Position numbers and translations under genes: made by a program. From Oscillospiraceae bacterium (GTDB taxonomy: Bacteria > Bacillota > Clostridia > Oscillospirales > Ruminococcaceae): DNA of 5,703 bases. The notes under the pieces are model-generated. The model was not told the origin of the DNA and did no database searches. It worked only from the letters and a program-made list of their open reading frames with translations. Each line of letters begins with the position of its first letter. Positions within the stretch are counted from its first letter, which is position 1. Where the stretch lies: positions 1 to 5,703 of the forward strand of contig JAIDPG010000303.1 in the NCBI GenBank assembly GCA_029062865.1. The letters are read 5' to 3'. Of this stretch, positions 1 to 5,029 are shown one piece after another.

Positions 1-799
1 TATTTACGCTGCTTGATTTCGCCTCAAGCGAGGATTGTGCCCCCGAATAACGGCTCACGCGCTCAATCTCCGCTTCGATCTCCTCCTCCGACAAGCCATT
101 CTCTTCAAGTATCTTCCGATAAGAGTCGAAGTCTCCGATGCCGTTCATGCCGCGGTTGATTATCTCAAGCTCGCTTTCGGGTATTCCGAGTATCGCCGCG
201 GCGCTCTTTACGCGCTCCGTCATTTCCTTAATGTCGGGCGTTGTCGAGTTCGACAAGTACACGGGCAAGGTAGTAAGCTCCGTGTCCAAGCTCCACGGGC
301 TGAACGTTTCAAGCGTTTTGGGTTCCCCGCCCTCGTAAACGCTGTAAAGCCCGACTGCCATATTTGCACCGCCGCGAACGCCGTAATCCTTGCTCGAGAT
401 CATAGGCAGATTTCCGTACTCCGAGAAATCGCTGTCGATGACCGCCTCCGGCGTCAAATTCATGCTTTCCGGAGCCTGCGTGCTTAGCGAGGCGGGCTCG
501 CTCGCGTTATCAATACCGCCCTTGTCCGCCGAGTTGGCTTCATTCCCGTTTGCCGTGTTTGTGGGCGGCAGGCTCTCTATGCCGTCAACGGGCGGGTTGC
601 TGTCAACGGAGACCTTCCTCGCGGAGCTCGCGTTAATTCCAATAACGATAGCCAAAGCCGCGGCGACCGCCGCCATTCCCGACGACAATCCGATAAACAG
701 CGTGCGCTTGCTTTTCGGCTTCTCAGCCTCCTTATAAGCGCCCTCAATCAGCTTCGGATCGACCTCGGACATTTTATCAAGTAATTCTTTTCCGTTCAT
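1..799 (-). CDS. Putative anti-sigma factor, single-pass membrane protein (partial, C-terminus beyond window)
   Basis: The reading frame is open from the ATG at 799 to the window edge, giving 266 codons with no stop, so the C-terminus is missing. The start is supported by AGGGG (807-811) seven bases upstream. Residues 1-32 are a charged, presumably cytoplasmic segment (MNGKELLDKMSEVDPKLIEG...). Residues about 33-56 form one hydrophobic helix (FIGLSSGMAAVAAALAIVIGI). Residues about 60-120 are a Pro/Ser/Asn/Thr-rich linker, followed by a presumably extracytoplasmic domain with no fold I recognise. The gene lies 62 nt downstream of an ECF sigma gene on the same strand. That position and the N-in/one-TM/C-out layout are typical of clostridial anti-sigma factors, which hold the sigma factor at the membrane until a signal arrives. 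No zinc-binding HxxxCxxC motif is present, so it is not a ZAS-type anti-sigma. The role is inferred from context; the membrane topology is seen in the sequence. Confidence 0.75.
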   Translation of the reverse strand, partial: MNGKELLDKMSEVDPKLIEGAYKEAEKPKSKRTLFIGLSSGMAAVAAALAIVIGINASSARKVSVDSNPPVDGIESLPPTNTANGNEANSADKGGIDNASEPASLSTQAPESMNLTPEAVIDSDFSEYGNLPMISSKDYGVRGGANMAVGLYSVYEGGEPKTLETFSPWSLDTELTTLPVYLSNSTTPDIKEMTERVKSAAAILGIPESELEIINRGMNGIGDFDSYRKILEENGLSEEEIEAEIERVSRYSGAQSSLEAKSSSVN

Positions 800-806
800 A
801 ATCACA

Positions 807-811
807 CCCCT
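807..811 (-). promoter_or_regulatory. Ribosome binding site of the putative anti-sigma gene
   Basis: AGGGG on the minus strand lies seven bases before the ATG at 799. It gives the membrane protein its own initiation site, unlike the overlapping arrangement in the second sigma cassette. Confidence 0.6.
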
Positions 812-826
812 ATATCCTGATTTCCC

Positions 827-859
827 GCTTCTTTCCCCGCCTCCGGCGGGGAAAGAAGC
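827..859 (-). repeat. Perfect 15-bp inverted repeat between sigma and anti-sigma genes
   Basis: Positions 827-841 are an exact reverse complement of 845-859, with a 3-nt loop at 842-844. The stem has a CCCCGCC/GGCGGGG core. It begins three bases beyond the sigma stop codon and ends about 16 bases before the ribosome binding site of the next gene. No run of T follows on either strand, so it is a poor intrinsic terminator. It is more likely an mRNA processing or stability element, a partial attenuator, or a copy of a small intergenic palindrome. Confidence 0.85.
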
Positions 860-861
860 CG

Positions 862-1422
862 CTAAATGTTAATGCCGCGTGCCTCGAGAAATTCCCGAAG
901 CTCTTCTCTTAATCGGAAAAGCGTCGTTTTCGCGTTGCTTTCGGTTATTCCGAACTGTTTCGCGACTTCCTTTATCGAGTCGAGATACCAATATCGCCGC
1001 ATAAAGATGTTCCGCTTTTCCTCGTCCTTTGAAAACAGGAAATCGTTGATAAGCTCCATAAGCATATTGCCCTCCGCCTCGGCTTCAACGCTGAGGCTAG
1101 ACGGAATACACTCCTCCATTTCGTCGGAAAGCTCCACCAAAACCGCCCGCCGCTTCAGCGACGAGCGCTCTCGGCAGATCGAGATCGACAGGTTTCGGGC
1201 AATTCTCGCAAGGAACGCGAACAAATAAGTCCGCGGCTCCGTCGGCGGGATATTCTCCCAAGCCTTGAGATAGGTGTCGTTTTCGACCTCCTCCGCGGTG
1301 AGATCGCTTCCGGTGATGCTTTTTGAAATGTTAATAATGCGTTTGCCGAATTTTTCTTGTGAGTGCTTAATGGCGCTTTCGTTACGTGCTAAATACAATT
1401 CAACGATCTCTTCGTCATTCAT
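862..1422 (-). CDS. ECF-type RNA polymerase sigma factor (sigma-70 family), copy 1
   Basis: This is a 186-residue protein, the usual size for an ECF sigma factor carrying only regions 2 and 4. Region 2 spans about residues 9-85 and contains the core-binding segment AEEVENDTYLKAWENIPP (43-60), then LARIARNLSIS, which matches the conserved R-N-L-x-I segment of region 2.3/2.4. Region 4 spans about 120-180, with RRYWYLDSIKEVAKQFGITE leading into a helix-turn-helix that should read the -35 element. Such factors direct core RNA polymerase to a small stress or envelope regulon and are usually held inactive by the protein encoded next door, here the membrane protein at 1-799. The ATG at 1422 has AAGGA about 11 bases upstream, a longer spacing than its neighbours have. 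Two promoters lie upstream, one housekeeping and one ECF-type. A paralogue of identical length lies at 5126-5686. Family assignment is firm; the regulon is unknown. Confidence 0.93.
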   Translation of the reverse strand: MNDEEIVELYLARNESAIKHSQEKFGKRIINISKSITGSDLTAEEVENDTYLKAWENIPPTEPRTYLFAFLARIARNLSISICRERSSLKRRAVLVELSDEMEECIPSSLSVEAEAEGNMLMELINDFLFSKDEEKRNIFMRRYWYLDSIKEVAKQFGITESNAKTTLFRLREELREFLEARGINI

Positions 1423-1482
1423 TGCAATGAGTTTCCTTTCCTGTCGACGTCGTGAAGAGGTTTTTGCCCCCTCACCCTAAAT

Positions 1483-1509
1483 AACGCAAAAAGAGTGCGT
1501 GTGGTTACA
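1483..1509 (-). promoter_or_regulatory. ECF-type promoter of sigma gene copy 1 (probable autoregulation)
   Basis: On the minus strand TGTAAC (1509-1504) is followed by a 17-bp spacer and CGTT (1486-1483). The spacer ends in TTTTTG. An AAC-containing -35 and a CGT -10 are hallmarks of Gram-positive ECF promoters. Positions further upstream are very A/T-rich, like an UP element. The expected start near 1475 would give a leader of about 50 nt. The same pattern precedes the second sigma gene at 4960-4986. Confidence 0.7.
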
Positions 1510-1546
1510 GATTTTCCGAAAAAATTTTTATTTTTTCTCGTATTTT

Positions 1547-1575
1547 ATTATAGCGCGGAAATCGGGGATTGTCAA
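1547..1575 (-). promoter_or_regulatory. Consensus housekeeping promoter upstream of sigma gene copy 1
   Basis: On the minus strand TTGACA (1575-1570) and TATAAT (1552-1547) are separated by exactly 17 bp, a perfect match to the sigma-A consensus. It lies about 40 bp upstream of the ECF-type promoter, so the sigma gene appears to have a basal promoter plus an inducible one. It sits just beyond the terminator of the preceding minus-strand gene. Confidence 0.82.
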
Positions 1576-1587
1576 CCGAAGTCAAGA

Positions 1588-1616
1588 AAGAGGCAAGAGC
1601 GTAACTCTTGCCTCTT
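1588..1616 (-). terminator. Intrinsic terminator of the DUF4190-like gene
   Basis: A perfect 12-bp stem, AAGAGGCAAGAG (1588-1599) with CTCTTGCCTCTT (1605-1616), encloses a 5-nt loop. On the minus strand it runs into TTTCTTGACTT, a modest T-rich tail. It is about 50 bases past the DUF4190-like stop codon and just before the promoter of the next minus-strand gene, as expected for a transcription unit boundary. Confidence 0.72.
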
Positions 1617-1633
1617 AAACTTTTGCTTCTGAA

Positions 1634-1656
1634 ATTCCTGCCTTTGGCAGGGGAAT
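1634..1656 (-). repeat. Small imperfect palindrome after the DUF4190-like gene
   Basis: ATTCCTGCC, loop TTT, GGCAGG, a two-G bulge, then GAAT-type pairing forms a short hairpin. It lies 10 bases past the stop codon at 1667, between the gene and its terminator. The core CCTGCC-N3-GGCAGG resembles the CCGCC-N3-GGCGG palindromes at 827-859, 2182-2198 and 2713-2741. It may protect the mRNA 3' end or be a dispersed repeat. Confidence 0.55.
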
Positions 1657-1666
1657 GACGCTCTTA

Positions 1667-2059
1667 TCACATTGATCCCGCAGCCGCCATGATAACGCTG
1701 CCAAATACTACAAACGCGAGCATCGTATAGACCACAAGCGCGGCGAGGTCGATTATACCGAGTACGAAGCCCGCGGTGACTTTGCCGTTTGAGAAGCCCG
1801 CCTTCTTGCACGCGTTGGCGTTCACCAGCGCGAGAATTCCAAAGACTATGCCTGCGAAGAAAATCCCGATTATCCCGAAAACCATTGCCATTGTCGCCTT
1901 GTTATCGAGCTCCTGAAGATTTCCCTGATTGTATGGCTGCTGATACATATCCTGCTGATAATAGGTCTGCTGATAAGTTCCCTGCGGGTAATTCTGCTGA
2001 GGATACTTATCCTGCTGATAGCCGTTTTGGTTATTGTAATTATTGTTCATGTTGTCCAT
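1667..2059 (-). CDS. DUF4190-like small membrane protein with Gln/Asn/Tyr-rich N-terminus
   Basis: The protein has 130 residues. Residues 1-50 are low-complexity and built almost only from Q, N, Y, P, G and D, with repeating YQQ/YPQQ units. Residues about 54-80 (KATMAMVFGIIGIFFAGIVF...) form a first membrane segment. After a short polar loop (ANACKKAGFSNGK, 81-93) a second hydrophobic stretch runs from about 94 to 128 and could cross the membrane once or twice. The pattern of a disordered Q/N/P head, a hydrophobic G-I-I-G segment, a basic loop and a second hydrophobic G-I-I segment fits the DUF4190 family, whose function is not established. The start at 2059 is well supported: AAAGGAG seven bases upstream and a consensus promoter about 65 bases upstream. 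It appears to be a single-gene unit, with a terminator at 1588-1616. No enzymatic motif was seen. Confidence 0.82.
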   Translation of the reverse strand: MDNMNNNYNNQNGYQQDKYPQQNYPQGTYQQTYYQQDMYQQPYNQGNLQELDNKATMAMVFGIIGIFFAGIVFGILALVNANACKKAGFSNGKVTAGFVLGIIDLAALVVYTMLAFVVFGSVIMAAAGSM

Positions 2060-2124
2060 AATAACGCTCCTTTATGTTTAGTTGTGTCTTGCGCTTTTGC
2101 CTTATGCAAAAATCCTACTTGTAT

Positions 2125-2153
2125 ATTATATCACAATGTTTTCGCTTTGTCAA
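2125..2153 (-). promoter_or_regulatory. Consensus promoter of the DUF4190-like gene
   Basis: On the minus strand TTGACA (2153-2148) and TATAAT (2130-2125) are spaced by 17 bp, a perfect sigma-A match. Transcription would start near 2118, giving a leader of about 58 nt that contains a small TTTTGC/GCAAAA hairpin (2095-2111). Its -35 overlaps the -35 of the divergent tspO promoter. Confidence 0.85.
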
Positions 2154-2175
2154 GAGCGGATTATCCGTATATAAC
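2147..2175 (+). promoter_or_regulatory. Probable promoter of the tspO-family gene, divergent and overlapping
   Basis: TTGTCA (2147-2152) and TATAAC (2170-2175) are spaced by 17 bp, five of six matches in each hexamer. The -35 shares its bases with the opposite-strand TTGACA at 2153-2148. The predicted start near 2182 coincides with the first base of a small hairpin. Confidence 0.6.
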
Positions 2176-2181
2176 CTTTCT

Positions 2182-2198
2182 CCCCGCCGAAGGCGTGG
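2182..2198 (+). repeat. Imperfect CCCCGCC-GAA-GGCGTGG hairpin in the tspO leader
   Basis: CCCCGCC (2182-2188), loop GAA, GGCGTGG (2192-2198) pair with one mismatch. It is a degenerate version of the terminator core at 2713-2741. It lies at the predicted 5' end of the tspO transcript and has no T-run after it, so termination is unlikely. A role in mRNA stability is possible. Confidence 0.5.
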
Positions 2199-2247
2199 GA
2201 ATAAAACACGCGGACAAAGCATAAAACTATCACAGGGGGTGGTTTTT

Positions 2248-2709
2248 ATGAAAAAGTCTTGGAAAACGCTGATTTTGTGCATTGCTTTGCCGCTCGCGGT
2301 CGGCGGGCTTTCCGCGCTTTTGACGCGTGACGGTATGAAAACATTTGAAACGCTTAACAAGCCCGCGCTCGCGCCGCCGGGGTGGCTGTTCCCCGTGGCT
2401 TGGACGATACTTTATATTCTTATGGGAATTGCCTCGTATCTCGTCGTCACATCGGGGAAGCCGCACAAAACCGCGCTGATTTTTTACGGGCTTCAGCTTG
2501 CGTTCAACTTCTTCTGGTCGATAATCTTTTTCAATTTAGGGCAATATCTGTTCGCGTTTATCTGGCTTGTGATAATGTGGCTGTTGATCCTTATCACGAC
2601 GTTTCTGTTCCACGCAATTTCCGAGCCCGCGGGGTATCTGATGATACCGTATCTGCTTTGGGTGACGTTTGCAGGGTACTTGAATTTTTCGATTTACAGG
2701 CTCAACTAG
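2248..2709 (+). CDS. tspO: TspO/MBR family integral membrane protein
   Basis: The start is the ATG at 2248, with AGGGGGTGG (2234-2242) just upstream. The frame stays open back to 2074, but that stretch overlaps the promoter and gives unlikely protein. The product is 153 residues, typical for the family, with five hydrophobic segments at about 6-25, 45-67, 75-96, 100-121 and 128-149. Family signatures are clear: LNKPALAPPGWLFPVAWTIL (36-55) followed by LYILMGIASYLV, then LQLAFNFFWSIIFF (82-95), and the C-terminal YLLWVTFAGYLNFSIY (135-150). Bacterial TspO proteins bind tetrapyrroles such as protoporphyrin IX and are linked to porphyrin handling, oxidative stress and regulation; the precise role in Clostridia is unsettled. 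The usual Trp before the K-P motif is replaced here (TFETLNKP). The gene stands alone between its own promoter and a strong terminator, with no haem-pathway neighbour in view. Confidence 0.93.
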   Translation: MKKSWKTLILCIALPLAVGGLSALLTRDGMKTFETLNKPALAPPGWLFPVAWTILYILMGIASYLVVTSGKPHKTALIFYGLQLAFNFFWSIIFFNLGQYLFAFIWLVIMWLLILITTFLFHAISEPAGYLMIPYLLWVTFAGYLNFSIYRLN

Positions 2710-2712
2710 AGT

Positions 2713-2741
2713 AAATCCCCCCGCCGAAGGCGGGGGGATTT
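2713..2741 (+). terminator. Strong intrinsic terminator between convergent tspO and receptor genes
   Basis: AAATCCCCCCGCC (2713-2725) pairs perfectly with GGCGGGGGGATTT (2729-2741) around a GAA loop, a 13-bp stem starting four bases after the tspO stop. The plus strand continues TTTTAATATA, a fair T-tract. On the minus strand the loop reads TTC, giving a C(TTCG)G tetraloop, followed by ATTTACT. It probably terminates both convergent transcripts, more strongly for tspO. Confidence 0.88.
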
Positions 2742-2770
2742 TAATATATAATATAATATGGAATTGCAAA

Positions 2771-4762
2771 TCATCCGAATTTGCTCAGGTGTTCCTTGAG
2801 CAGCGCCGCCTGGTTGTCGAGCGTCGCGCTTGCGGAGGCGGTTTGCTGCGCACCGGAGTTTGTCGTTTCTATCGCGTGGTCTACCGCCGCGAGCTTCGCG
2901 GAAACCTCCGCGATCATCGTCTTTTGCTCCTCGGAAACCGCCGCTATCTCAGACACGGATTCGTTTATCGCGCTCGTCTCCTCGACGATCGTGCCGAGCA
3001 TTTCCGCGGCGAGCCCCGCCGCCGTCGAGCCGTTCGTAATCGCCTTTACGGTGTTGTTGATAAGCTCCGCAGTGATTTTTGATGCCTCCGCGGATTTTTC
3101 CGCGAGGTTGCGCACCTCCTCGGCAACGACAGCGAAGCCCTTGCCCGCCTCGCCCGCGCGCGCCGCCTCGATAGAGGCGTTCAGCGCGAGAATGTTCGTC
3201 TGGAACGCGATGTCCTCAATCGTCGAGTTTATCTTAACGATCTCGTCAGCTGACGTTGAAATGCTTCCCATGATCCCGACGAGCTCCTGCATTTTCTCGT
3301 TGCCGACGCCGATTTTCTCCGTAGCCTCCGCCGTCTTGTTCTTAACGGAGAACGCGTTCTTCGACGACTGCGAAACTCGCGCGTTGATGTCGTTGAGATT
3401 TTCCGTGACCTCCGCGACAAGCCGGCTTTCGTCGTTCACGGCGTTCGCGAGATCCGTCGCCCCCGCGGAAGCCGCCTGCGAGCAGCTGAAAATCTGATCG
3501 GAAACCTCGTTCAGCTCCCAGAACGTCGAGTTCAAAACCTTGCAGATGTTTCTTATCGAGTGCTCCATCGTCATAAATTCCCCGACGAATTTCAGCGAGC
3601 TGTCGTATCTGAACGTGCCCTCCGCCATGTTCGCGAGAATTTTCTCGATGTCGTCTATGTAGGATTTCAGAGATTTGTTTGTTTTCTTCAGCGACTCGCA
3701 AATCGAGCCTATCTCGTCGTTCGCCGCCGTCGGATATTCGTGCTCCAGAACGCCGTGCGACATATCGGTAACTATCTTCTCAATAGCCGAAAGCGGCTTC
3801 AGGCGCTTTGTGAACTTCACCCAGAAGAACAGACCGCCGCCCAAGATCGCCGCAACGGACACGACAACCGCGAGGATTATGATGTTGTTGAGCTTTGAGG
3901 TCGCTTCCTTGTAATCCGCCGCGTAAAGCACCTTCCAGCCGGTGTCTCCTATCGGAACAACGGGGAAGAAGTGCTTTTCGCCGTCATAGCCCTTGCCCGC
4001 AACGACGTTCGTGCGGCCCGCCGCCGAAAGAACCTCGGAATAGATCGGCGCGAGCTCAACGAGCTTCGTTACCTTCTCGGTCTTGCCGTCGTCGAGCAGC
4101 CGGTGGGAATATTCCTCGTTCGCGGAGTGCGCGACAATGTTGTCGCTCGCGTCCACCAGAACCGCGTAGCCGCCCTCGTCCGCCTTAAGATCGCGGCTTA
4201 CCGAAACCAGCTCGCTTATCTCGATGTCAAGACCGCACACGCCAAGCACGGTGCTGTCTTTGTCCATGGAAAGCAGCGGGCTCGCGACCGTGATTACGAT
4301 TTTGCCCGTGATAGCGTCGATGTACGGGTCGGTGACGACGGTTTTCTTCGTGCTCTTCGCGGTTTGATACCACCCGCGCGACTGCGCTACATAATCGTCG
4401 TCAACGGGGAACACGCTGCACACCATTCCCACCGTATCGGTCTCCCACGCGAGATAGCCGTTCATAATGCTGTCCGACGCTGTGTGAACGACATTCAGCA
4501 TATGGTTTTTAAGCGCGTCATCGTGGAAATTCTGTTCCACGGCGGTCTTTGCGAAGTCCTCCGCGATGGTCGTGTGTTTCGTGAACCACGCGTCCATCTG
4601 CGCCGATTCCGCCGCAACAGTGTGATAAAGATCGGACTTTATCGAGGTCGTGTAGCGAATATTAACGTTTATCGAAAATATAAGGCAAACCGCGACAAGC
4701 GCCGCCGCAAAAACTCCCACCGAGGAAACCAAAATGCTCGTAAGCAGACTTTTTCTGTTCAT
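2771..4762 (-). CDS. Methyl-accepting chemotaxis receptor (dCache-HAMP-MCP)
   Basis: The start is the ATG at 4762, because AAGAGG (4775-4770) lies seven bases before it. An in-frame TTG at 4780 would place that site inside the gene. The product is 663 residues. TM1 is about 8-31, a periplasm-facing type double Cache sensor about 38-290, TM2 about 293-316, HAMP about 317-370, and the coiled-coil signalling domain about 420-650. The highly conserved hairpin tip is intact (IEDIAFQTNILALNASIEAA, 515-534, then RAGEAGKGFAVVAEEVRNLA), so it should form trimers of dimers and control CheA through CheW. The sensor carries Y124, R129, W131, Y132 and D179, resembling the amino-acid-binding dCache motif. 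It ends KEHLSKFG, with no CheR-binding pentapeptide. No chemotaxis genes are adjacent. It is transcribed from its own promoter, divergent from sigma copy 2. Confidence 0.95.
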   Translation of the reverse strand: MNRKSLLTSILVSSVGVFAAALVAVCLIFSINVNIRYTTSIKSDLYHTVAAESAQMDAWFTKHTTIAEDFAKTAVEQNFHDDALKNHMLNVVHTASDSIMNGYLAWETDTVGMVCSVFPVDDDYVAQSRGWYQTAKSTKKTVVTDPYIDAITGKIVITVASPLLSMDKDSTVLGVCGLDIEISELVSVSRDLKADEGGYAVLVDASDNIVAHSANEEYSHRLLDDGKTEKVTKLVELAPIYSEVLSAAGRTNVVAGKGYDGEKHFFPVVPIGDTGWKVLYAADYKEATSKLNNIIILAVVVSVAAILGGGLFFWVKFTKRLKPLSAIEKIVTDMSHGVLEHEYPTAANDEIGSICESLKKTNKSLKSYIDDIEKILANMAEGTFRYDSSLKFVGEFMTMEHSIRNICKVLNSTFWELNEVSDQIFSCSQAASAGATDLANAVNDESRLVAEVTENLNDINARVSQSSKNAFSVKNKTAEATEKIGVGNEKMQELVGIMGSISTSADEIVKINSTIEDIAFQTNILALNASIEAARAGEAGKGFAVVAEEVRNLAEKSAEASKITAELINNTVKAITNGSTAAGLAAEMLGTIVEETSAINESVSEIAAVSEEQKTMIAEVSAKLAAVDHAIETTNSGAQQTASASATLDNQAALLKEHLSKFG

Positions 4763-4810
4763 TAAAAAACCTCTTTTCAAAGTAATTTCGCTTCAAAATA
4801 TACATCTGTA

Positions 4811-4839
4811 ATTATAACATATTTCGACGATTTTCGCAA
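4811..4839 (-). promoter_or_regulatory. Extended -10 housekeeping promoter of the chemotaxis receptor gene
   Basis: On the minus strand TTGCGA (4839-4834), a 17-bp spacer and TATAAT (4816-4811) form a good sigma-A promoter. The spacer ends TGT, giving an extended TGnTATAAT -10. The start would be near 4804, leaving a leader of about 40 nt with the AAGAGG site. No sigma-28-type flagellar promoter (TAAA / GCCGATAA) was seen. Confidence 0.78.
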
Positions 4840-4860
4840 GGCGTTTTTTGGAAATTTTCG

Positions 4861-4899
4861 GAAAAAGCGCTTAATTGACGAAAAAAGCGCTTAATTGAC
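4861..4899 (+). repeat. Two-copy tandem repeat of about 20 bp, each containing palindromic AAGCGCTT
   Basis: GAAAAAGCGCTTAATTGAC (4861-4879) is followed at once by the same unit with one extra A (4880-4899). Each holds the palindrome AAGCGCTT (4865-4872 and 4885-4892), exactly 20 bp apart, about two helical turns. They lie about 65 and 85 bp upstream of the predicted receptor start and upstream of the sigma copy 2 promoter. A pair of regulator binding sites is a reasonable reading; none is proven. Confidence 0.7.
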
Positions 4900-4903
4900 A
4901 TCG

Positions 4904-4938
4904 GATTTTACGCCGCTCTTCCGAAGCGGCGAAAAATC
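4904..4938. repeat. Hairpin in the divergent intergenic region
   Basis: GATTTTACGCCGCT (4904-4917) pairs with AGCGGCGAAAAATC (4925-4938), 14 positions with one A-A mismatch, around a 7-nt loop. It lies between two divergent promoters, so it ends no visible gene, and no T-run follows on either strand beyond the stem. It may block read-through, act as a protein site, or be a dispersed palindrome. Confidence 0.6.
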
Positions 4939-4959
4939 AAAATAATATTTATAACTTTT

Positions 4960-4986
4960 TGTAACGCGAGCGGTGGTTTTTGCGTA
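4960..4986 (+). promoter_or_regulatory. ECF-type promoter of sigma gene copy 2 (probable autoregulation)
   Basis: TGTAAC (4960-4965), a 17-bp spacer ending in TTTTTG, and CGTA (4983-4986) match the pattern upstream of sigma copy 1 (TGTAAC, 17 bp, TTTTTG, CGTT). The upstream region is A/T-rich. A start near 4993 would give a leader of about 130 nt containing a large hairpin. No convincing housekeeping promoter was found for this gene. Confidence 0.7.
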
Positions 4987-5029
4987 CTTGTTTATAGAGA
5001 GAACAGCTTGACAAATTAGAGAACAGTGA

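Noticed and set aside
35..737. Overlapping plus-strand open frames
   Set aside because: They are antisense to the minus-strand membrane protein, which has a good start, ribosome binding site and a clear transmembrane layout.
827..859. Intrinsic terminator for sigma copy 1
   Set aside because: The stem is strong but no T-run follows on the minus strand, and a partner gene with its own ribosome binding site follows directly.
2074..2247. 58-codon N-terminal extension of the TspO gene
   Set aside because: It covers the divergent promoters and has no TspO similarity. The ATG at 2248 has a strong ribosome binding site and gives normal family length.
2743..2760. TATAAT-like bases in the AT-rich stretch after tspO
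   Set aside because: No -35 at suitable spacing and no gene to serve, since the flanking genes converge here.
2781..3497. Plus-strand open frame of 238 codons
   Set aside because: It lies wholly antisense to the chemoreceptor signalling domain, which has clear family motifs. The Ala/Ser-rich translation is a shadow of the GC-rich coding strand.
3971..4765. Plus-strand open frame of 264 codons
   Set aside because: Antisense to the receptor sensor domain. The Arg/Val-rich composition lacks any motif and there is no ribosome binding site.
4763..4780. TTG start six codons upstream for the chemoreceptor
   Set aside because: The AAGAGG ribosome binding site lies inside this extension and is correctly spaced for the ATG at 4762.
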